64,000 bases of DNA from Hyphomicrobium sp. (GTDB taxonomy: Bacteria > Pseudomonadota > Alphaproteobacteria > Rhizobiales > Hyphomicrobiaceae): positions 145,735 to 209,734 of the forward strand of contig JALHOF010000008.1 of NCBI GenBank assembly GCA_022843145.1, given 5' to 3'. Under the pieces are notes generated by a model. It worked only from the letters and a program-made list of their open reading frames with translations, searched no databases and was not told where the DNA came from. Made by a program: the position numbers and the translations under genes. This document shows positions 17,214 through 26,531 of the stretch, piece by piece (the first letter of the stretch is position 1; each line of letters starts with the position of its first letter).

Positions 17214-18101
17214 TCAGCCCATTAGCTTTTTCAACTCTGCCTTCAGGCTGGGGCCCAAGTCGTCACGCGCCATCGCGTAGGCGATGTTGGCCAACAGAAA
17301 CCCGATCTTGGAACCGCAATCGTAGATGTCGCCGTCGAAGCGCACGGCATAGAACTTTTGCCACATCTCCGTCTGCAGCTTGATCATAGAATCGGTGAGC
17401 TGGATCTCGCCGCCCGCACCGCGCTCCTGCTCGCCGAGCAGATCGAATATTTCAGGCTGGAGAATATACCGGCCGGTGATGTGCAGGTTCGACGGCGCGG
17501 TGCCGCGCGGCGGCTTCTCCACCATAGACGTGATCTCCGACACCTTGTCCTTCGGATTGGTCACGCCGACGATGCCGTAGAGGTGGGTCTGATCCTTCGG
17601 CACCGGCGACACCGCGACGTGATTGCCGCCATGCGCATCGTAGGCCCGCATCATCTCGGCCAGGCACGGCGTATCTGCATGATGCAGCATATCCGGCAGC
17701 AGCAGCGCGAACGGCTCGTTGCCGACAATATCGCGCGCGCACCAGACGGCGTGACCCAATCCGAGCGGCGCCTGCTGGCGGGTGAAGCTCGTCTGGCCCG
17801 CTTCCGGCAGATCGCGCGATAGTAGCTCAAGTTCGCTCTTCTTGCCGCGCTCCAGGAGCGTGCGTTCGAGTTCGAACTGGCTGTCGAAGTGGTCCTCGAT
17901 GACGCCCTTGTTGCGCCCCGTGATGAAAATGAAATGCTCGATGCCTGCCGCGCGCGCCTCGTCGACGACGTGCTGGATCACCGGCCGGTCGACCACCGTC
18001 AGCATTTCTTTCGGCATCGCCTTCGTCGCAGGAAGGAAGCGTGTCCCCAGTCCAGCCACGGGCAATACGGCTTTGCGGATGCGCTTCTTGGATGCGGTCA
18101 T
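17214..18101 (-). CDS. galU: UTP-glucose-1-phosphate uridylyltransferase
   Basis: A 295-residue nucleotidyltransferase of the normal GalU length. The signature AVLPVAGLGTRFLPATKAMPKEM begins at about residue 11 (shown only in part: GLGTRFLPATKAMPKE), with the catalytic lysine and arginine region, then VVDRPVIQHVVDEA, LPDMLH and VEKPPRGTAPSN. It makes UDP-glucose for polysaccharide synthesis and is divergent from galE, which uses the same product. ATG 18101 was chosen because the fold starts at residue 8; upstream extension is rich in rare residues and unlikely. Confidence 0.96.
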   Translation of the reverse strand: MTASKKRIRKAVLPVAGLGTRFLPATKAMPKEMLTVVDRPVIQHVVDEARAAGIEHFIFITGRNKGVIEDHFDSQFELERTLLERGKKSELELLSRDLPEAGQTSFTRQQAPLGLGHAVWCARDIVGNEPFALLLPDMLHHADTPCLAEMMRAYDAHGGNHVAVSPVPKDQTHLYGIVGVTNPKDKVSEITSMVEKPPRGTAPSNLHITGRYILQPEIFDLLGEQERGAGGEIQLTDSMIKLQTEMWQKFYAVRFDGDIYDCGSKIGFLLANIAYAMARDDLGPSLKAELKKLMG

Positions 18102-18286
18102 CGGGAGGGTCCTCGGAGATTGTCGGGTCGAGCAGACGAGCAGGTCACACAATTGGTACACGTCTTGAATAAATGGCGACCGTAAGGCGTGTCTGGACGT
18201 GGAGGTCCGGCTTGTCTTAATCAATCCTAACGCTTGTTGCCCCATATGGGTCGCACAGGCTTTGTGGCGTGGAGTGGATATCCAAG

Positions 18287-19279
18287 ATGAGCGTACTTGT
18301 CACCGGCGGCGCGGGCTACATCGGTAGTCATATGGTTCTAGAGCTGCTCGACGCCGGCGAAAAAGTCGTCGTCCTCGACAACCTGACCACCGGTTTCCGC
18401 TGGGCCGTTCCTCAGGCTGCAACTCTGGTCGTCGGCGACATCGGCGACCAGGACCTCGTCCAGACCGTCATCCAGAAGTACGGCGTCGAGGCGATCATCC
18501 ACTTCGCCGGCTCCGTGGTCGTCCCGGATTCGGTCGCCGACCCTCTCGGCTACTATCACAACAACACCGCCAACTCGCGCACGCTGATGCAGGTTGCGGT
18601 TGCAACCGGCATCAAGCATTTCATTTTCTCCTCGACCGCCGCCGTCTACGGCAATCCGTCCGAAAACCCGGTCACCGAGAACGCCGTTCCCGCGCCGATG
18701 TCGCCATACGGATCGTCCAAGCTGATGACCGAAATCATGCTGGCCGACACTGCCCGCGCGCACCCCATGCGCTATGTCGCGCTCCGCTATTTCAATGTCG
18801 CCGGCGCCGACCCCGAAGGCCGTACCGGACAATCGACCAAAGGCGCCACCCACCTCATCAAGGTCGCCTGCGAAACCGCGCTCGGCAAGCGCCAGCGCAT
18901 GGACGTGTTCGGCACTGATTACCCGACGTCCGACGGCACCTGCATCCGCGACTACATTCATGTCAAGGACCTCGCCCGCGCCCACATTTCCGCGTTGAGC
19001 TATCTGCGCAAAGGCGGCGTGTCGGATATCTTCAACTGCGGCTATACCAAGGGTTATTCGGTCCTCGAGGTCATCGCCTCGGTGAAACGGGTTTCCGGCC
19101 GCGACTTCAACGTCGTTCTGTCGCCGCGCCGGCCGGGTGACCCTGCCGCGATCGTCGCCGCGTCGGCGAAGATCCGTTCAACCCTCGGCTGGGCGCCGGA
19201 ACACGACGATCTCGACAAGATCGTAGCCCAGGCACTGAAGTGGGAAGATCACCTCGCCCGCTTCAAACTCGCGTCCTGA
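18287..19279 (+). CDS. galE: UDP-glucose 4-epimerase
   Basis: Extended short-chain dehydrogenase of 330 residues. Features: GGAGYIGSH at residues 7-15 (NAD-binding), VVVLDNLTTG, the SSTAAVYG catalytic serine/threonine region and YGSSK (Tyr-X3-Lys) at about 146-150, and RYFNVAGADP. It interconverts UDP-glucose and UDP-galactose. Divergent from galU with 185 bases between start codons, which contain a CCCATATGGG palindrome at 18241-18250. ATG 18287 gives the canonical N-terminus directly before the dinucleotide fold. Confidence 0.96.
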   Translation: MSVLVTGGAGYIGSHMVLELLDAGEKVVVLDNLTTGFRWAVPQAATLVVGDIGDQDLVQTVIQKYGVEAIIHFAGSVVVPDSVADPLGYYHNNTANSRTLMQVAVATGIKHFIFSSTAAVYGNPSENPVTENAVPAPMSPYGSSKLMTEIMLADTARAHPMRYVALRYFNVAGADPEGRTGQSTKGATHLIKVACETALGKRQRMDVFGTDYPTSDGTCIRDYIHVKDLARAHISALSYLRKGGVSDIFNCGYTKGYSVLEVIASVKRVSGRDFNVVLSPRRPGDPAAIVAASAKIRSTLGWAPEHDDLDKIVAQALKWEDHLARFKLAS

Positions 19280-19454
19280 GCCACCGCGCTACGCCGCCGC
19301 TGGATCAGCCTTCCGCCGAGCCGTAAAAACGCCCATATCACCGCTGCAGTACGAAGCGGTGCGTGAGGCCGTTCAACGGCGCACGCGAAAGACAAGGCGG
19401 ACAGTTATGGTCGGACTGGGCACGGATCCCAACAAATGCGGCGAGGATTGCCCG

Positions 19455-20732
19455 ATGCGCGGCGCCAGCCTGCTGGCCCGCGTCGTGTTCGTCCTGGCCG
19501 TCGTCGGCGCGGTCTCGGTTCTGATCGCGACCGCACCCCGCGCCCAGGACGCCGCGCCGCGTTCCGATCCGGCCTACCGCCAGTTCCTGCTCGGACTGTG
19601 GACGGACGCCAAGGCCGCAGGCGTCAGCCGCGCGACGTTCGAGAGCGCCATTGCGGGTCTCGACGCTCCTGATCTTTCGCTTCCCGATCTCGTGCTGCCC
19701 GGCAAACCGAAAATCGATTCCAGCGGCCAGGCGGAATTCACCCGCCCGCCCGACAAGTATCTCGACAAGTCCTACCTCGACAGACTGGCCGCCGAGGGCC
19801 GCCAGCTTCTCGTCCGCCACAAGGCCGCACTCGACCGGATCGAGGCGGAGATCGGCGTCGACCGCTATTCCGTGCTCGCGATATGGGGCCGCGAGACGGC
19901 ATTCGGCAAGCACAAGCTCCCCCACGACGCCATCCGCGTGCTCGCCACCCAAGCCTATCTCGGCCGCCGCAAGGAGCTGTTCCGCGCCGAACTGATCGCT
20001 GCGTTCAAGATGCTTGAAAGCGGCGTCGCGCGCTCCGACATGCGCGCCTCGTGGGCGGGTGCCGTCGGCCTTACGCAGTTCATGCCGACAGAATACTTCC
20101 TGCACGCCTATGATCTCGACCGCGACGGCAAGACCGACATCTTCCGCTCCGTCCCCGACGCGCTGGCGTCCGCCGCCCGCCAGCTCGAAGGCAAGGGCTG
20201 GGTGCGCGGCCAGAACTGGGGCACGGAGGTGGTCGTGCCTCCATCCAGCGATTGTGCCCTCGAAGGCCCGCTGCAGTCCCGGTCGCTGTCCGAGTGGGCG
20301 AAGCTCGGTTTTTCGCGCGCATCGGGAGGCCCATTCACCACCACCGAACTCGCGGCCGACGCCTACCTCATGAGCCCCGCCGGCGCCTATGGGCCGTCGT
20401 TCCTGGTGTTCGAGAACTTCAAGGTGCTCCGCAAATATAACACCTCCGACCTCTATGCTGTGTTCGTCGGTCATCTCGCCGACCGCATCGCTGGCGGCGG
20501 TGACTTCGCCGGCCGTTGGGGCGGCACCGGCCCGCAGAACACCCGCGTCATCGAGCAGATCCAGGAGCGGCTAAAGGCCAAGGGCTTCGACGTCGAGAAG
20601 ATCGACGGCAAGATCGGCTCCAACACGCGTAAAGTCATCGGAGCCTACCAGCGCGCCAACCGCCTCAAGGTCGATTGCTGGCCTACAAACGCTGTTCTCG
20701 ATCACCTGCAAGGCCGCGTCTCGATCCAATAG
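19455..20732 (+). CDS. Lytic murein transglycosylase, MltB family with peptidoglycan-binding domain
   Basis: Periplasmic enzyme that cleaves the glycan strand of peptidoglycan. From ATG 19455 a signal peptide (residues 1-30, ending near PRAQDA) precedes the SLT-like catalytic domain with ILAIWGRETAFG-type sequence (here VLAIWGRETAFGKHK; catalytic Glu near residue 139) and the conserved WAGAVGLTQFMP. The C-terminus (about residues 365-425) is a PG_binding_1 domain (IQERLKAKGFDVEKIDGKIG). An ATG at 19407 would add an acidic N-terminus unusual for a signal peptide. It is followed 44 bases later by an SGNH-like gene on the same strand. Confidence 0.93.
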   Translation: MRGASLLARVVFVLAVVGAVSVLIATAPRAQDAAPRSDPAYRQFLLGLWTDAKAAGVSRATFESAIAGLDAPDLSLPDLVLPGKPKIDSSGQAEFTRPPDKYLDKSYLDRLAAEGRQLLVRHKAALDRIEAEIGVDRYSVLAIWGRETAFGKHKLPHDAIRVLATQAYLGRRKELFRAELIAAFKMLESGVARSDMRASWAGAVGLTQFMPTEYFLHAYDLDRDGKTDIFRSVPDALASAARQLEGKGWVRGQNWGTEVVVPPSSDCALEGPLQSRSLSEWAKLGFSRASGGPFTTTELAADAYLMSPAGAYGPSFLVFENFKVLRKYNTSDLYAVFVGHLADRIAGGGDFAGRWGGTGPQNTRVIEQIQERLKAKGFDVEKIDGKIGSNTRKVIGAYQRANRLKVDCWPTNAVLDHLQGRVSIQ

Positions 20733-20776
20733 CCGGACTTCTGCGGACGCCACCCCGCATGCTAAGATTTGGAGCC

Positions 20777-22288
20777 ATGAGTCGGATCGCGACCCTCGTT
20801 TCGAACCCTAGAGCCGCGCCACGCTGCGGCCGTCACCCCGTGCGCCGTGGCATGACCCGTCTCGCGGCTCTGCGGACTGCCGCCATAGCCGTGCTCGTAC
20901 TTGCTTTGGCGGCCGCGACGCCACCCGCTCTCGCGCAGGAAGATCCGCAGGGCGCGAGCTACCTCAACCCGTTTCCACCCAACGACGTCTACCAAGTGTC
21001 GGTCGTCGGCGACACGTTTGCGGAGGGGATCCTCTACGGCCTCGTCGAATCGATGGGCGCCGATCAGAGGTTGATGATCCAGCGCAAGCACCGCGTCGTC
21101 TCCGGACTTTTGACCAGCGAGCACGCCGAGCACATGCGGCAGCTCGAAGACACGCTTCAGCGCGAGGCGCCGCACGTCGCAATCGTCATGCTTGGTGAAG
21201 ACGACCGTCAGCCGCTGCGGTCGCCGTCAGGCGGCAAGCGGATTCCCGTCGGCGCGACCGAATGGCGAGAGGAATACGGCCGCCGCGTCGACCGGCTGAT
21301 GAAGGCGCTGAAGAGCAAGGGTGCTGCGGTCTACTGGGTCGGATTGCCCAATTTGCGCCGCGCGGAAGCCAACGAAGACGCGCAGATGATGAACGATATC
21401 ATCCGCGATCGCGGCTATCTCAACGGCATCCGCTTCATCGACGCGTTCGCGGGCTTCACCGATGACGGCGGCGGTTACAGCGCCTATGGGCCGGACCTCA
21501 CCGGCAAGATCCGCCTGCTGCGCGAGGGCGACGGCATCAACTTCACAGCTGCCGGCAATCGCAAACTCGCCCACTTCCTCGAGCGGGAGTTGAAGCGCGA
21601 TCTGACGCAAGCCAAAGCCGAGCGGAATATCCCGCTGGCGGGCAACACTGCCGAGCAGGAAAAAATCAACAAGGAGCAGCGCGACGCCGCCGCCCGCCAG
21701 GCAGCGCAGGCTTTGGCCGAGCAGGCCCGTCAGGGCAACGCCGCCCGGCAGACCGCGGCCGCTCTCGCCGCCGCTGCGAACGCGTCCGGCACTGGCGAAC
21801 AGAAGGCCGACAACGGCAAGATCAGTCTTCGTGCCGTAAGTGCCTCCGGCCGCGACGAAGTCGTGCAGATCGATATCGTCCGCCCCGCCATCCCCGCTTC
21901 CGTCGTGGCACTCGTGACGCGGCGGGAGAGCTCAGACAAGCCGTCCCAGCTCGGCGAGACGCTTCTCGACCAGATCGCAGGTGGGATGACCGTGATGAGC
22001 ACTATTACACCCGCCGCTGGACAAGGGGTGGGCCGGCAACGCGTTTCCCCGACGCAAACGCCGTTCTTCCGTGTCCTCATCAAGGGTGAGCGGCTGCAGC
22101 CGGTGCCGGGTCGCGCCGACGATCAAAGTTGGCCGCGCCCTGAAGCGACGCGCCAGTTCATCCCCGCCGCGGCTCCGATCGACGACCAGAAGCGGGCGGC
22201 TGCCAAGACCGGTGAGCCCACCACGTCGCCGGTCCGTCCAGCGCCTCCGCCGAAGGACGCAGGCCGCGCGCTGTCTCCCAAGGGTTGA
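20777..22288 (+). CDS. DUF459 SGNH-fold periplasmic protein with altered catalytic residues
   Basis: Of 503 residues, the first about 55 end in a signal peptide (hydrophobic IAVLVLALAAATPPALAQ). The SGNH fold follows to about residue 275, then a long Ala/Gln/Arg-rich coiled region (290-360) and a proline-rich tail. In active family members the catalytic residues sit in GDS, GxND and DxxH. Here they read GDT (residues 78-80), GEDD (140-143) and DGIN (252-255), so Ser, Asn and His are all replaced. This suggests a structural or binding role, possibly with peptidoglycan or cell-wall partners, as its neighbour is a lytic transglycosylase. ATG 20777 has GGAG six bases upstream. Confidence 0.85.
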   Translation: MSRIATLVSNPRAAPRCGRHPVRRGMTRLAALRTAAIAVLVLALAAATPPALAQEDPQGASYLNPFPPNDVYQVSVVGDTFAEGILYGLVESMGADQRLMIQRKHRVVSGLLTSEHAEHMRQLEDTLQREAPHVAIVMLGEDDRQPLRSPSGGKRIPVGATEWREEYGRRVDRLMKALKSKGAAVYWVGLPNLRRAEANEDAQMMNDIIRDRGYLNGIRFIDAFAGFTDDGGGYSAYGPDLTGKIRLLREGDGINFTAAGNRKLAHFLERELKRDLTQAKAERNIPLAGNTAEQEKINKEQRDAAARQAAQALAEQARQGNAARQTAAALAAAANASGTGEQKADNGKISLRAVSASGRDEVVQIDIVRPAIPASVVALVTRRESSDKPSQLGETLLDQIAGGMTVMSTITPAAGQGVGRQRVSPTQTPFFRVLIKGERLQPVPGRADDQSWPRPEATRQFIPAAAPIDDQKRAAAKTGEPTTSPVRPAPPPKDAGRALSPKG

Positions 22289-22305
22289 ACCCGGATGGCC
22301 TCGCT

Positions 22306-22854
22306 CTAGGCCAGCTTGGCGTCGTCAAGCCGCGGTTGCCGCTGATCCTTGGCTGACAGAATAGCCTCCACGCCGTCGAGCGGCCAATCGATGGCCAGCG
22401 CCGGATCGTCCCATGCGATGCCAGCGTCCTGCGCGGGCGCATAGTACTCGGTCACCTTGTAGATGACCTCCGTGTCGGGCTCGAGCGTCAGATAGCCGTG
22501 GGCGAAACCTTTGGGCACCCAGATCTGGACCCAGTTGCCGGCCGAGAGGATCGCGGTGACATGCCGCCCGAAGGTCGGCGATCCGGACCGGATATCGACC
22601 GCCACATCGAACACCGCGCCGCGCGACACGCGCACGAGCTTGTCCTGCGCCATGGGTTCGCGCTGAAAGTGCAGCCCGCGCAGCGTCCCCTTTTCCACCG
22701 AGAACGCATGATTGTCCTGCACGAAGCTGGCCTCTATCCCGTGCTCCGCCAGCAGCCGCGCGTTCCAGGTTTCCGAAAAGAAACCGCGCTCGTCACGAAA
22801 GATGCGCGGCGTGATGAGCTTCACGTCCGCGATCGCCAGCGCCTCGACCTTCAT
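22306..22854 (-). CDS. rfbC: dTDP-4-dehydrorhamnose 3,5-epimerase
   Basis: Cupin-fold epimerase of 182 residues. Conserved elements: RIFRDERGFFSETWN, the substrate-binding and catalytic stretch QDNHAFSVEKGTLRGLHFQ (catalytic His in GLHFQ), DVAVDIR, and WVPKGFAHGYLTL. It acts in dTDP-L-rhamnose synthesis, but rfbA, rfbB and rfbD are not in the window. It is the last gene of a probable minus-strand run after psd and pssA, 52 bases from pssA. AAGGCGGGGG precedes ATG 22854. Confidence 0.96.
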   Translation of the reverse strand: MKVEALAIADVKLITPRIFRDERGFFSETWNARLLAEHGIEASFVQDNHAFSVEKGTLRGLHFQREPMAQDKLVRVSRGAVFDVAVDIRSGSPTFGRHVTAILSAGNWVQIWVPKGFAHGYLTLEPDTEVIYKVTEYYAPAQDAGIAWDDPALAIDWPLDGVEAILSAKDQRQPRLDDAKLA

Positions 22855-22906
22855 CCGTCCCCCGCCTTAACCCGTCGACTAGAGCCCGTCGCGACCGAGC
22901 GGGTGC

Positions 22907-23842
22907 TTACCGTTTGCCGTCGCCGGGGCGGATCTCGAGGATCCGCGGACGATCCGCCGCTGGCGGGGCCACAGCAGTTGGCTGCGCCATTGCGTTCGAA
23001 ACTCCAGCCTCGTCGCTGCCTGCGCTCGGCGCGACGGCTTCGCCAGCCGCGAGCTGCCGGCGGTATCGCTGCCAGCCGATCGGAACCGCCGCCAGATAGA
23101 TCAGCGTCATGCCGCTCAGGGTCGCGAACGGATACGTCAACAGCAGCGCCACGAGCCCGATGACGAGAATAAATAGCGGCAGCACCATGTCGCGCGATAC
23201 CCGCTCTCCGAGCAGTTTTCCCGAGTAGGTCGGGATCGTCGACACCATCATGAACGCGATCAGCAGAACGTAGACCAGAACCGCCTTGAAGCCTCCACCT
23301 GAACGCAATCCGTCGACCCCGAGATGATCGAGATAGACCGGCAACAGAACCACGATGGCTGCGGCTGGCGTCGGCATCCCGGTGAAATAGTCCGATTGCC
23401 ATTTGGGCTTCACCTCCTCGGAGGCGACGTTGAAGCGTGCGAGCCTGAGCGCCGCGGCGAGCGCGAAAATCATCACCACGATCCAGCCGAGGCTGTTGGG
23501 CGTCGATTGCCCCCAGGTAAAAATTAAGAACGCCGGTGCGACGCCGAAATCCACGAAGTCGGCGAGACTGTCGAGTTCGGCACCGAACCGCGACGACGCC
23601 TTGAGCAGCCGTGCGACGCGTCCGTCGATGCCGTCGAGCAGGGCCGCGAACACGATCAGCGCCAGAGCCAGCTCATAGCGGCCCTCGATGGACATGCGGA
23701 TCGAGGTCAAGCCGGCGCAGAGCCCCATCAGCGTGAAGAAGTTCGGCACCAGCATCCGGACCGGAATGCGCGAATGCCTGAACAACGGGCGACGGCGGCG
23801 CCGCGCCGTCTCTTCTTCGAGCCTCGGTACGACCGGATCCAT
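22907..23842 (-). CDS. pssA: CDP-diacylglycerol-serine O-phosphatidyltransferase
   Basis: Integral membrane enzyme, 311 residues, that makes phosphatidylserine from CDP-diacylglycerol and serine. The CDP-alcohol phosphotransferase motif DG-x2-AR-x8-G-x3-D-x3-D is present as DGRVAR ... FGAELDSLADF (about residues 72-95). About eight membrane helices follow, and a proline/alanine-rich C-tail of about 50 residues. ATG 23842 is preceded by AGGAGGG, so the upstream ATG (23881) is unlikely. It follows psd by 43 bases; the two steps of phosphatidylethanolamine synthesis form one operon. Confidence 0.96.
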   Translation of the reverse strand: MDPVVPRLEEETARRRRRPLFRHSRIPVRMLVPNFFTLMGLCAGLTSIRMSIEGRYELALALIVFAALLDGIDGRVARLLKASSRFGAELDSLADFVDFGVAPAFLIFTWGQSTPNSLGWIVVMIFALAAALRLARFNVASEEVKPKWQSDYFTGMPTPAAAIVVLLPVYLDHLGVDGLRSGGGFKAVLVYVLLIAFMMVSTIPTYSGKLLGERVSRDMVLPLFILVIGLVALLLTYPFATLSGMTLIYLAAVPIGWQRYRRQLAAGEAVAPSAGSDEAGVSNAMAQPTAVAPPAADRPRILEIRPGDGKR

Positions 23843-23885
23843 GGCTGCCCTCCTGGGCTTCGGCCTTCGTGTGCGCGTCACGCGC

Positions 23886-24647
23886 TCAGTTGCGGCGCGC
23901 TTCGCGCTCGGGTTCGCTGCTCTTCAGATCCGCGATCACCGTCTCGCCGCCGATCGTACGCTGGCCGACGGAGACCAGCGCCGTCTTGCCTGGCGGCAAA
24001 TAGATGTCGACACGCGAGCCGAAGCGGATCAGCCCATACCGCTGGCCCACTGCGAGACTATCGCCTTCGTGCACGAACGTCACGATCCGGCGCGCCACCA
24101 ATCCGGCGATCTGCACTGTCGCGATTTCGTCGCCCACAGCCGGCTGGATCACGATCGCACGGCGCTCGTTCTCCTCGCTCGCCTTGTCGAGGGCGGCATT
24201 CAGGAATGCGCCCGGCACATAGAGCGAGCGCACGATGCGGCCCGGAATGGGGGAGCGCTGGATGTGGACATCGAACACCGAAAGAAAGGTCGAAACGCGC
24301 ACTCGCTCGTCCGGACCGAGGCCCAGCTCGGCCGGCGGCTTCACCCGCTCGATCGACGACACCCGCCCGTCCGCCGCCGCCACCACGAGCCCTTCGCGCA
24401 GCGGCGTCACGCGGTCGGGGTCGCGGAAGAAATAGGCGATCCAGCCGGTGACGATGGCGAGGATCCAGCCGAGCGGCGACCACAAGATGAACATCAGCAG
24501 CGTGGCGACCAGACCCGCGCCGACGAACTTGTGACCGTCGCGGTGGACGGGCACGAAGGCGTCCCAGATCGTGTCCAAAAGGCTGTGCGACTGCGACAAA
24601 GAGCGTCTCCGAGGGGACGGGTTGGTGGCGGCGCGCGGTCCCGTCAT
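23886..24647 (-). CDS. psd: Phosphatidylserine decarboxylase proenzyme
   Basis: A 253-residue PsdA-type (short, archaeal/Bacteroides-like) decarboxylase common in Rhizobiales. Two N-terminal helices (about 40-80), FFRDPDR, ADGRVSSIE, then FLSVFDVHIQRSPIPG. The self-cleavage site that makes the pyruvoyl group is Gly-Ser in RFGSRVDIYLP near residue 212. It converts phosphatidylserine to phosphatidylethanolamine and lies directly upstream of pssA in the same operon. Confidence 0.96.
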   Translation of the reverse strand: MTGPRAATNPSPRRRSLSQSHSLLDTIWDAFVPVHRDGHKFVGAGLVATLLMFILWSPLGWILAIVTGWIAYFFRDPDRVTPLREGLVVAAADGRVSSIERVKPPAELGLGPDERVRVSTFLSVFDVHIQRSPIPGRIVRSLYVPGAFLNAALDKASEENERRAIVIQPAVGDEIATVQIAGLVARRIVTFVHEGDSLAVGQRYGLIRFGSRVDIYLPPGKTALVSVGQRTIGGETVIADLKSSEPEREARRN

Positions 24648-24834
24648 GCTCCGCGCGCGCTGAATAAAAGGCCGGACAGCAGCGGCGGGATCGTGGCGTC
24701 ACCCGCCGCTGCGGCCGGCATGAAGACGCTCCTTTAGCGGACATGAGCCCCCGCGAGAAGCCCTGAGTTCGCCGTTCTCCCCGGTGGTTGGCCGGCGGCG
24801 GGCGCGCATTCGCGTTGTCAGCCGCCTCCCGGCG

Positions 24835-26352
24835 TCAGGGAATCAGCGGCACCGCGATGAACCTGAGATCACCCTTGCCGTCCTCCACCCTGAGAAGCAC
24901 GGCCTTGCGTCCCGACTTCTTGACCTTGTCCACGCTCTTGCCAAGATCGTCGGGCGAGACGATCGGATCCTGTCCGGCCTCGACGATGACGTCGCCCATT
25001 TTGATCCCCTTCGACGCGGCGGGGCTCTGCGGATCGACGTCGAGCACGACGACACCCTTGATCTTGCCGTCGATGCCGAACCGCTGCCGCAACTCGTCGT
25101 TCAGCGTGGCGAGCGTCAGGCCGATGTGCTTCCGCTCGGGCGACTTCTCTTCCGTTACTTTCGGCGAAGGCGGCGGCGTGCCTGGCGCCGCTTCGTCATC
25201 CTCAGTCAACCGTCCGACCGCCACCTTGAGCGACTTCTTTTCGCCTCGCCGCAGCACCTCGACATCGACCGACTTGCCGATCGGCGTCTGCGCCACGATC
25301 TTTGGCAGGCCGCGCATGGTGTTCACGTCCTTGCCGTCGAATTTCATGATCACGTCGCCGGCCTCGAGCCCACCGGACGCGGCCGGACTGCCCGGCGTCA
25401 CCGCCGAGACGAGCGCGCCCGAATTCTCCTTCACGCCGAGCGTTTCGGCGATGTCGTCGGTGATGGTCTGGATCTTGACGCCGAGCCAGCCGCGCCGCGT
25501 TTCGCCGAACTGCCTGAGCTGCTCGATGACGTTGGTCGCCGTATCCGACGGCACCGCGAAGCCGATACCGATCGAGCCGCCCGTCGGCGAGATGATCGCC
25601 GTATTCACGCCAATGACCTCGCCGTCCATATTGAACAGCGGCCCGCCCGAGTTGCCTTTGTTGATCGCCGCGTCCGTCTGCAGGAAATCGTCGTAAGGTC
25701 CCGAATTGATGTCGCGCTGCTTGGCCGAAATGACGCCCACCGTCAGCGAACCGCCGAGCCCGAACGGGTTGCCGATCGCCATCACCCAGTCGCCCACCCT
25801 GAGCGTCGCCGACGACCCGAAGCCGACCTGCGGCAACGGCTTCTTCGGCGTCACCTTCAACAGCGCGAGGTCGGTCTTGCTGTCTTTGCCGAGCACCTTG
25901 TCGACCTTGAGCTTCGAGCCGTCGTGAAAATTGATGACGATCTCGTCGGCGCCCTCGATGACGTGATTATTAGTGACGACGAGGCCCTCCTTGCCGTCGA
26001 TGACGAAGCCCGATCCGAGCGACGACACCTTGCGATCCGACGGCGGCACCCTGCCTCCCTTCTTGTTGAAGAACTCCTCGAAGAAATCGCCGAACGGACT
26101 GTCCTTCGGCACCTTGGGCAGCGGGATGCCTTGCGGACCCTTCGCCGCCTGCGTCGTGGAAATGTTCACGACCGCATCGAACAGCTTCTCTGCCACCGGC
26201 GCCACCGACTGCGGTCCGTTGCCACCGGGGAACAGTCCGCGTTGTGCGGTCACGAGGGAGGGCGCGGCAAGTGTCAGCACCAGGGCCGCCACGACAGGTG
26301 CAAGCGCAAGCGTCGGCGCGGACGAAAAGAGGCGGAAATTCGCAATGCGCAT
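24835..26352 (-). CDS. degP: Periplasmic serine protease/chaperone of the DegP/HtrA family
   Basis: A 505-residue protein: signal peptide (about 1-36), trypsin-like domain with the triad His in VTNNHVIEG, Asp in KTDLALLKV and Ser in NKGNSGGPLF, then two PDZ domains (about 290-370 and 400-500). The length and two PDZ domains are those of Do-family proteases that degrade misfolded envelope proteins. ATG 26352 is preceded by AGGAGAG. It follows the sigma-54 regulator gene on the same strand, but a strong terminator between them argues for separate transcription. Confidence 0.95.
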   Translation of the reverse strand: MRIANFRLFSSAPTLALAPVVAALVLTLAAPSLVTAQRGLFPGGNGPQSVAPVAEKLFDAVVNISTTQAAKGPQGIPLPKVPKDSPFGDFFEEFFNKKGGRVPPSDRKVSSLGSGFVIDGKEGLVVTNNHVIEGADEIVINFHDGSKLKVDKVLGKDSKTDLALLKVTPKKPLPQVGFGSSATLRVGDWVMAIGNPFGLGGSLTVGVISAKQRDINSGPYDDFLQTDAAINKGNSGGPLFNMDGEVIGVNTAIISPTGGSIGIGFAVPSDTATNVIEQLRQFGETRRGWLGVKIQTITDDIAETLGVKENSGALVSAVTPGSPAASGGLEAGDVIMKFDGKDVNTMRGLPKIVAQTPIGKSVDVEVLRRGEKKSLKVAVGRLTEDDEAAPGTPPPSPKVTEEKSPERKHIGLTLATLNDELRQRFGIDGKIKGVVVLDVDPQSPAASKGIKMGDVIVEAGQDPIVSPDDLGKSVDKVKKSGRKAVLLRVEDGKGDLRFIAVPLIP

Positions 26353-26468
26353 CAACGGGCTCTCCTGGGGGCGTGGGATCGGATCGTCCCCAGTCTAGCG
26401 CAAACTGGGGCGGCCTCCAGGCAGTTTCTCGCCCATCGCGATTGCTCCGCACGGGGTTGGTAGAAAGC

Positions 26469-26495
26469 AAAAAAGCCCGGGATTTCTCCCGGGCT
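26469..26495 (-). terminator. Rho-independent terminator after the sigma-54 regulator gene
   Basis: AGCCCGGG (26474-26481) and CCCGGGCT (26488-26495) form a perfect 8-bp stem with a six-base loop. On the minus strand it is followed by six T residues (26474-26469). It lies 37 bases after the stop codon of the response regulator gene. Confidence 0.9.
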
Positions 26496-26531
26496 CCTGG
26501 ACCAGTGGCATTGTGGCTAGTGCCGACTGAT

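Noticed and set aside
24784..26463. 559-codon open frame on the plus strand opposite the DegP gene
   Set aside because: It is a compositional shadow of the high-GC degP coding strand; the protein is Arg/His/Asp-rich without motifs, while the minus strand has a complete protease with catalytic triad.
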